Shown here: positions 13,591 through 16,470 of the stretch, piece after piece
How positions within the stretch are numbered: the stretch's first letter is position 1
How the letters are laid out: every line of letters begins with the position of its first letter
From: an uncultured Christensenellaceae bacterium
Lineage (GTDB): Bacteria > Bacillota > Clostridia > Christensenellales > UBA3700
Direction of reading: 5' to 3'
Length of the DNA stretch: 16,470 nucleotides
Assembly (NCBI GenBank): GCA_902373595.1
Contig: CABKMX010000007.1
Location: 1 to 16,470 of the forward strand
Program-made: the position numbers and the translations under genes
The notes under the pieces: generated by a model
Database searches by the model: none
The model's input: the letters and a program-made list of their open reading frames with translations, nothing else
Told to the model about the DNA's origin: nothing

Positions 13591-15360
13591 ATGACAAGGA
13601 CAAGGCATTTCGGAATTTTCGCAATCGCAGTCGTCACGCTCGTCGCGGTTACGGCGATGCTTTTTTGCGCCGCGCCGACCGCTGTCGCGGAGACGAACGC
13701 CGAGATCAAGATTGCGCCCGACGAGACGAGTCTTTACGCCGCATACGACGGGCATGTCGCCTACACGACCAAGGACGGGATGCTGCACCTGTCGACAATC
13801 GGAAATTCTGTTTCAAAAGGCTTTTCGGGTACAGCTTTGGACATTGCGATGACCGAAGATTACGTCTTCTTGCTTACAGATAGCAGCGGCGATAAAAAAC
13901 TTGCGGCTTATTCCGTCACGGACGGAGTTTTGAGCGAAGAACAAGACGTGTTCGAAAAGTTTGCGGTCAGCGACTCTCTCTATGCGCAATTTGCAAACAA
14001 AATCGACTCCATCACCGTGACGGGTAACATGTTAACCGTTTCGGCCGGAGACGCAGGAGACTACACTTGGTTTTGTTCTATTCCTTTCTCCGCTCAAGCG
14101 TTGTCTTCCCTGTCCATCAATCTCGGTCTCGGAACAGTCAATGATATGGCGACAACCGATGCTGCCGCCGACGATACATATTTGGTCTATGCCGTCTTTG
14201 ACGGAGATCTCTGTTTTTTACGCCTTCCGGCTACTCCGTTAGAAGCTCAACCGATAGAAACAAGCGGCAAATGGCTCTCTGTCGCCGCGCTTGACGGTGA
14301 AATCTATGCCGCCGCGACGGACGGCATCTATCGCGTCGACGGCACGGCAGTCGTCAAGATCTCCGATGTGGTCGCGGACGGCGACATCCGTCCCTACTCC
14401 GAGGGCGGCACTTCCTATCTGCTCGTTCAAAACCGCGCCGAAAGCTCGGTCGTTCAATACTCGATCGACGGCGATGGACTCAAATATTACAGCGTGTTCG
14501 ACAATGTCGTCTACGCCGCTCCGTCCGAATATCCGATTATGACGGTCGGCAAGGCTTCCGCTGCGACGCAGGGCTACTTCTCGCCCAAGAATCTCAAACC
14601 CGTCGCATCTCTCGGCGAGGGCGACAATGTGCTGGTGCTCGCCGAAGTGCCTGCCGAAGACGGCTCGGCAGAAGGCTATTACTACATCCGCACGTCGGCG
14701 GACGCGGACGGCGAGATGTGCTATGTCCGCAAGTCGGCGCTGACCTTGCTCGAGCGCGGCGAGGGCTGGAAACACGGCAGCACGGCAGCGTCCACGCACA
14801 GCGGTTTGAAGGTGCTGCAATACCCGTTTGACGGCGCGGCGGTGATTGCCACGGTGGGTCCCAAGGACGCCTTGGCGGTGATTGGCGACATAGGCAAATC
14901 CGCCGAGGGGTGGAATTGGCTGAGGGTGAGTTTGATGACCGCCGACGGCACGGTCGCGGACGGTTACGTCACCGAAGAGGACCTCGGTCCGTACGGGCCG
15001 TACGAAATGCCGTCGTTCGGCGTCGACGCAATCGTCAACGCGGACAAGCTGGGCGAGACGGTCAATGTCTATTCGCTGCCCGAAGAGCGCGACGAACTCG
15101 TCATCGACACTTTGACGGACGGCGAGGTGGTGCGGCTGGCGGCAGAGGGGCTCAACGTCGACGAAGAGTGGACGCTGATTGGCTACGAAACAGAGGACGG
15201 CACCGCAATGAGCGGCTATGTCAAGACGGCCTATCTGTCCGAGGGCGGATTGACGACGCTGCAGGTCACGTTGATTGTCGTAGCATGCATAGTTGCCGTG
15301 GTCACGGTCGTCGTCGTGATTATCATCGCAAAAAAGCGCAAACGCGAACGCTACGAATAA
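13591..15360 (+). CDS. Exported, membrane-anchored protein with SH3-like repeats
   Basis: A 589-residue protein I do not recognise as a named family. A signal peptide or anchor covers about 7-34, ending in an AVAET site. Residues 45-310 carry repeated short strands of the type DGxxAYTTKDGMLHLS, DGDLCFLRL, LDGEIYAAATDGIYRVDG and GGTSYLLVQN, suggesting a beta-propeller-like region. Three SH3-like units follow at about 335-387 (ending GEMCYVRKSAL), 405-465 (ending ADGYVTEEDL) and 478-550 (VNVYSLPEERDE ... MSGYVKTAYL). A second membrane helix (555-579) and a KKRKRERYE tail end the protein, so the bulk should face outside. A cell-wall or surface role is inferred from the bacterial SH3 fold. Codons for about residues 71-230 are much poorer in GC than the rest. 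The start is set by the promoter. LeuC follows 16 bases downstream. Confidence 0.8.
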   Translation: MTRTRHFGIFAIAVVTLVAVTAMLFCAAPTAVAETNAEIKIAPDETSLYAAYDGHVAYTTKDGMLHLSTIGNSVSKGFSGTALDIAMTEDYVFLLTDSSGDKKLAAYSVTDGVLSEEQDVFEKFAVSDSLYAQFANKIDSITVTGNMLTVSAGDAGDYTWFCSIPFSAQALSSLSINLGLGTVNDMATTDAAADDTYLVYAVFDGDLCFLRLPATPLEAQPIETSGKWLSVAALDGEIYAAATDGIYRVDGTAVVKISDVVADGDIRPYSEGGTSYLLVQNRAESSVVQYSIDGDGLKYYSVFDNVVYAAPSEYPIMTVGKASAATQGYFSPKNLKPVASLGEGDNVLVLAEVPAEDGSAEGYYYIRTSADADGEMCYVRKSALTLLERGEGWKHGSTAASTHSGLKVLQYPFDGAAVIATVGPKDALAVIGDIGKSAEGWNWLRVSLMTADGTVADGYVTEEDLGPYGPYEMPSFGVDAIVNADKLGETVNVYSLPEERDELVIDTLTDGEVVRLAAEGLNVDEEWTLIGYETEDGTAMSGYVKTAYLSEGGLTTLQVTLIVVACIVAVVTVVVVIIIAKKRKRERYE

Positions 15361-15376
15361 TTTTCGGGAGATATAT

Positions 15377-16470
15377 ATGAAAGCTACTTACACACAGCAG
15401 ATTCTCGCGCGCAAGCTGGGGATCGATCCGTGCGACCCGTCGCTTGCCGGGGGCAACCTCGTGTTGGTCAATGCGGACGTCGCGCTGTCCAACGACGTGA
15501 CCGCACCCGTCGCAATCGACGTGTTCCAAAAGAGCGGATGCGGACTTTGCGACAAATGCAAGGTCACGTTCGTGCTCGACCACTTCACCCCCAACCGCGA
15601 CATCAAGTCGGCGCAGCAATGCAAGATTGTGCGCGATTTTGCGCGCGCCAACAACGTCGAGAACTTCTATGACGTCGGCGAAATGGGCATCGAGCACGCG
15701 CTTTTGCCCGAAAAGGGCATCGCCCTTCCCTGGACGGTGGTCATCGGCGCGGACAGCCACACCTGCACCTACGGCGCGCTGGGCGCGTTCTCTACGGGCG
15801 TGGGCAGCACCGACATCGCCGGCATAATGATGAGCGGCAAGATTTGGCTCAAAGTGCCGACCGCGATCAAGTTCAACCTGCACGGCAAGCTGCGCAAGGG
15901 CGTCGTCGGCAAAGATTTGATACTGTACATCATCGGCATGATCGGTGTGGACGGCGCGCTCTACAAATCGATAGAGTTCGGCGGCGAGGGCGTGGACAGC
16001 CTAAGCATGGACGACCGTTTCACCGTCTGCAACATGGCGATTGAGTGCGGCGCAAAGAACGGTGTCTTCCCCGTCGACAAAAAGACGGACGAGTACACTC
16101 TCGAGAGCTGCGGCAAGACGTTCGACCGCTTTGCCGCCGCGGACGACGACGCATACGAGCGCGTGATCGACATCGATCTTTCGGCAATCCGTCCCGTAGT
16201 CGCGAAGCCGCATTTGCCGTCCAACACCGCATTTGTCGACGAGGTCAAAGAGGAAATCAAGATCGATCAAGTCGTGATCGGCAGCTGCACCAACGGCAGA
16301 TTGAGCGACCTCAAACAGGCGGCGGAAGTGCTCGAGGGCAAGCACGTCTCCCCCGACGTGCGCACAATCGTCATTCCGGCGACCAACAAGATCTATTTGC
16401 AGGCGCTCAAAGCGGGCTACATCGAGACGTTCATCAAGGGCGGCGCGATCGTGTCCACGCCGACTTGCGG
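15377..16470 (+). CDS. leuC: 3-isopropylmalate dehydratase large subunit (partial, runs off the window)
   Basis: The first 364 residues of an aconitase-family protein, of the archaeal/HacA-type LeuC of about 420 residues. It isomerises 2-isopropylmalate to 3-isopropylmalate in leucine synthesis, together with LeuD. Family motifs are ALSNDVTAPVAI (36-47), LDHFTPNRDIKSAQQ (67-81), FYDVGEMGIEHALLPEKGI (97-115), VIGADSHTCTYGALGAFSTGVGSTD (122-146, with cluster ligand region), VDGALYKSIEF (191-201) and IGSCTNGR (301-308, [4Fe-4S] ligand C304). The last residues TPTC (361-364) begin the CxxC that gives the other two ligands, cut off here. Unlike usual LeuC, the loop before LDHFTPN carries C55, C58 and C61. 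GGGAG lies 6 bases before the ATG. Homoaconitase or a related dehydratase is an alternative; LeuD, if adjacent, lies beyond the window. Confidence 0.9.
   Translation, partial: MKATYTQQILARKLGIDPCDPSLAGGNLVLVNADVALSNDVTAPVAIDVFQKSGCGLCDKCKVTFVLDHFTPNRDIKSAQQCKIVRDFARANNVENFYDVGEMGIEHALLPEKGIALPWTVVIGADSHTCTYGALGAFSTGVGSTDIAGIMMSGKIWLKVPTAIKFNLHGKLRKGVVGKDLILYIIGMIGVDGALYKSIEFGGEGVDSLSMDDRFTVCNMAIECGAKNGVFPVDKKTDEYTLESCGKTFDRFAAADDDAYERVIDIDLSAIRPVVAKPHLPSNTAFVDEVKEEIKIDQVVIGSCTNGRLSDLKQAAEVLEGKHVSPDVRTIVIPATNKIYLQALKAGYIETFIKGGAIVSTPTC

Noticed and set aside
13584..13883. Alternative start and frame for the SH3-protein gene (ATG at 13584)
   Set aside because: The frame is short and Arg-rich, and its ATG touches the -10 box. 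The frame from 13591 gives a signal peptide and 589 coherent residues.

Overview
The window looks like chromosomal core sequence of an uncultured, GC-rich (about 60%) member of the Bacillota, probably clostridial. The evidence is a Veg-family protein, a CdaA-type diadenylate cyclase, the clostridial glycerol operon layout (GlpA-like, FAD oxidoreductase, DUF1667, GlpK), a NAT_N/GNAT_C acyltransferase and an archaeal/HacA-type LeuC. I see no rRNA, tRNA, CRISPR array, transposase, integrase or phage gene. The taxonomic placement is inference from gene content only.

Layout. 1-360: a terminator of an off-window + strand gene, then a minus-strand Veg-like gene. 361-1887 (-): DEAD-box RNA helicase with a DbpA-type RNA-binding domain. 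1944-3541 (+): an SDR oxidoreductase overlapping a two-domain acyltransferase. 3593-5101 (+): a parallel beta-helix protein without a signal peptide, closed by a strong terminator that faces the terminator of the next block. 5212-8620 (-): a three-gene unit, cdaA, a DUF1015 gene and aspartate kinase. 8621-8914: a gap with terminators and the cdaA promoter. 8915-13434 (-): a four-gene glycerol-3-phosphate oxidation and glycerol kinase operon with overlapping or near-touching genes and a clear promoter. 13591-16470 (+): a membrane-anchored SH3-repeat protein followed 16 bases later by leuC, which runs off the window.

How genes work together. GlpK makes glycerol-3-phosphate. The GlpA-like protein oxidises it, and the FAD protein and the cysteine-rich DUF1667 protein probably pass on the electrons. 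CdaA makes c-di-AMP and shares a transcript with aspartate kinase, the entry to lysine, threonine and methionine synthesis; whether they are functionally linked is inference.

The most interesting signal is not a gene. Several single or first genes (helicase, SDR, beta-helix protein, SH3 protein, perhaps veg) have a good -10 box ending only 6 to 7 bases before the start codon and no Shine-Dalgarno sequence. This predicts leaderless mRNAs. Genes inside operons, and the glp and cdaA lead genes, have normal leaders and ribosome binding sites. Other points of note are a DEGD motif II in the helicase, a C-x2-C-x2-C cluster in LeuC, and a sharp GC dip (about 48% against 61%) in the SH3-protein gene. 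I did not find a convincing new defence or mobile system.
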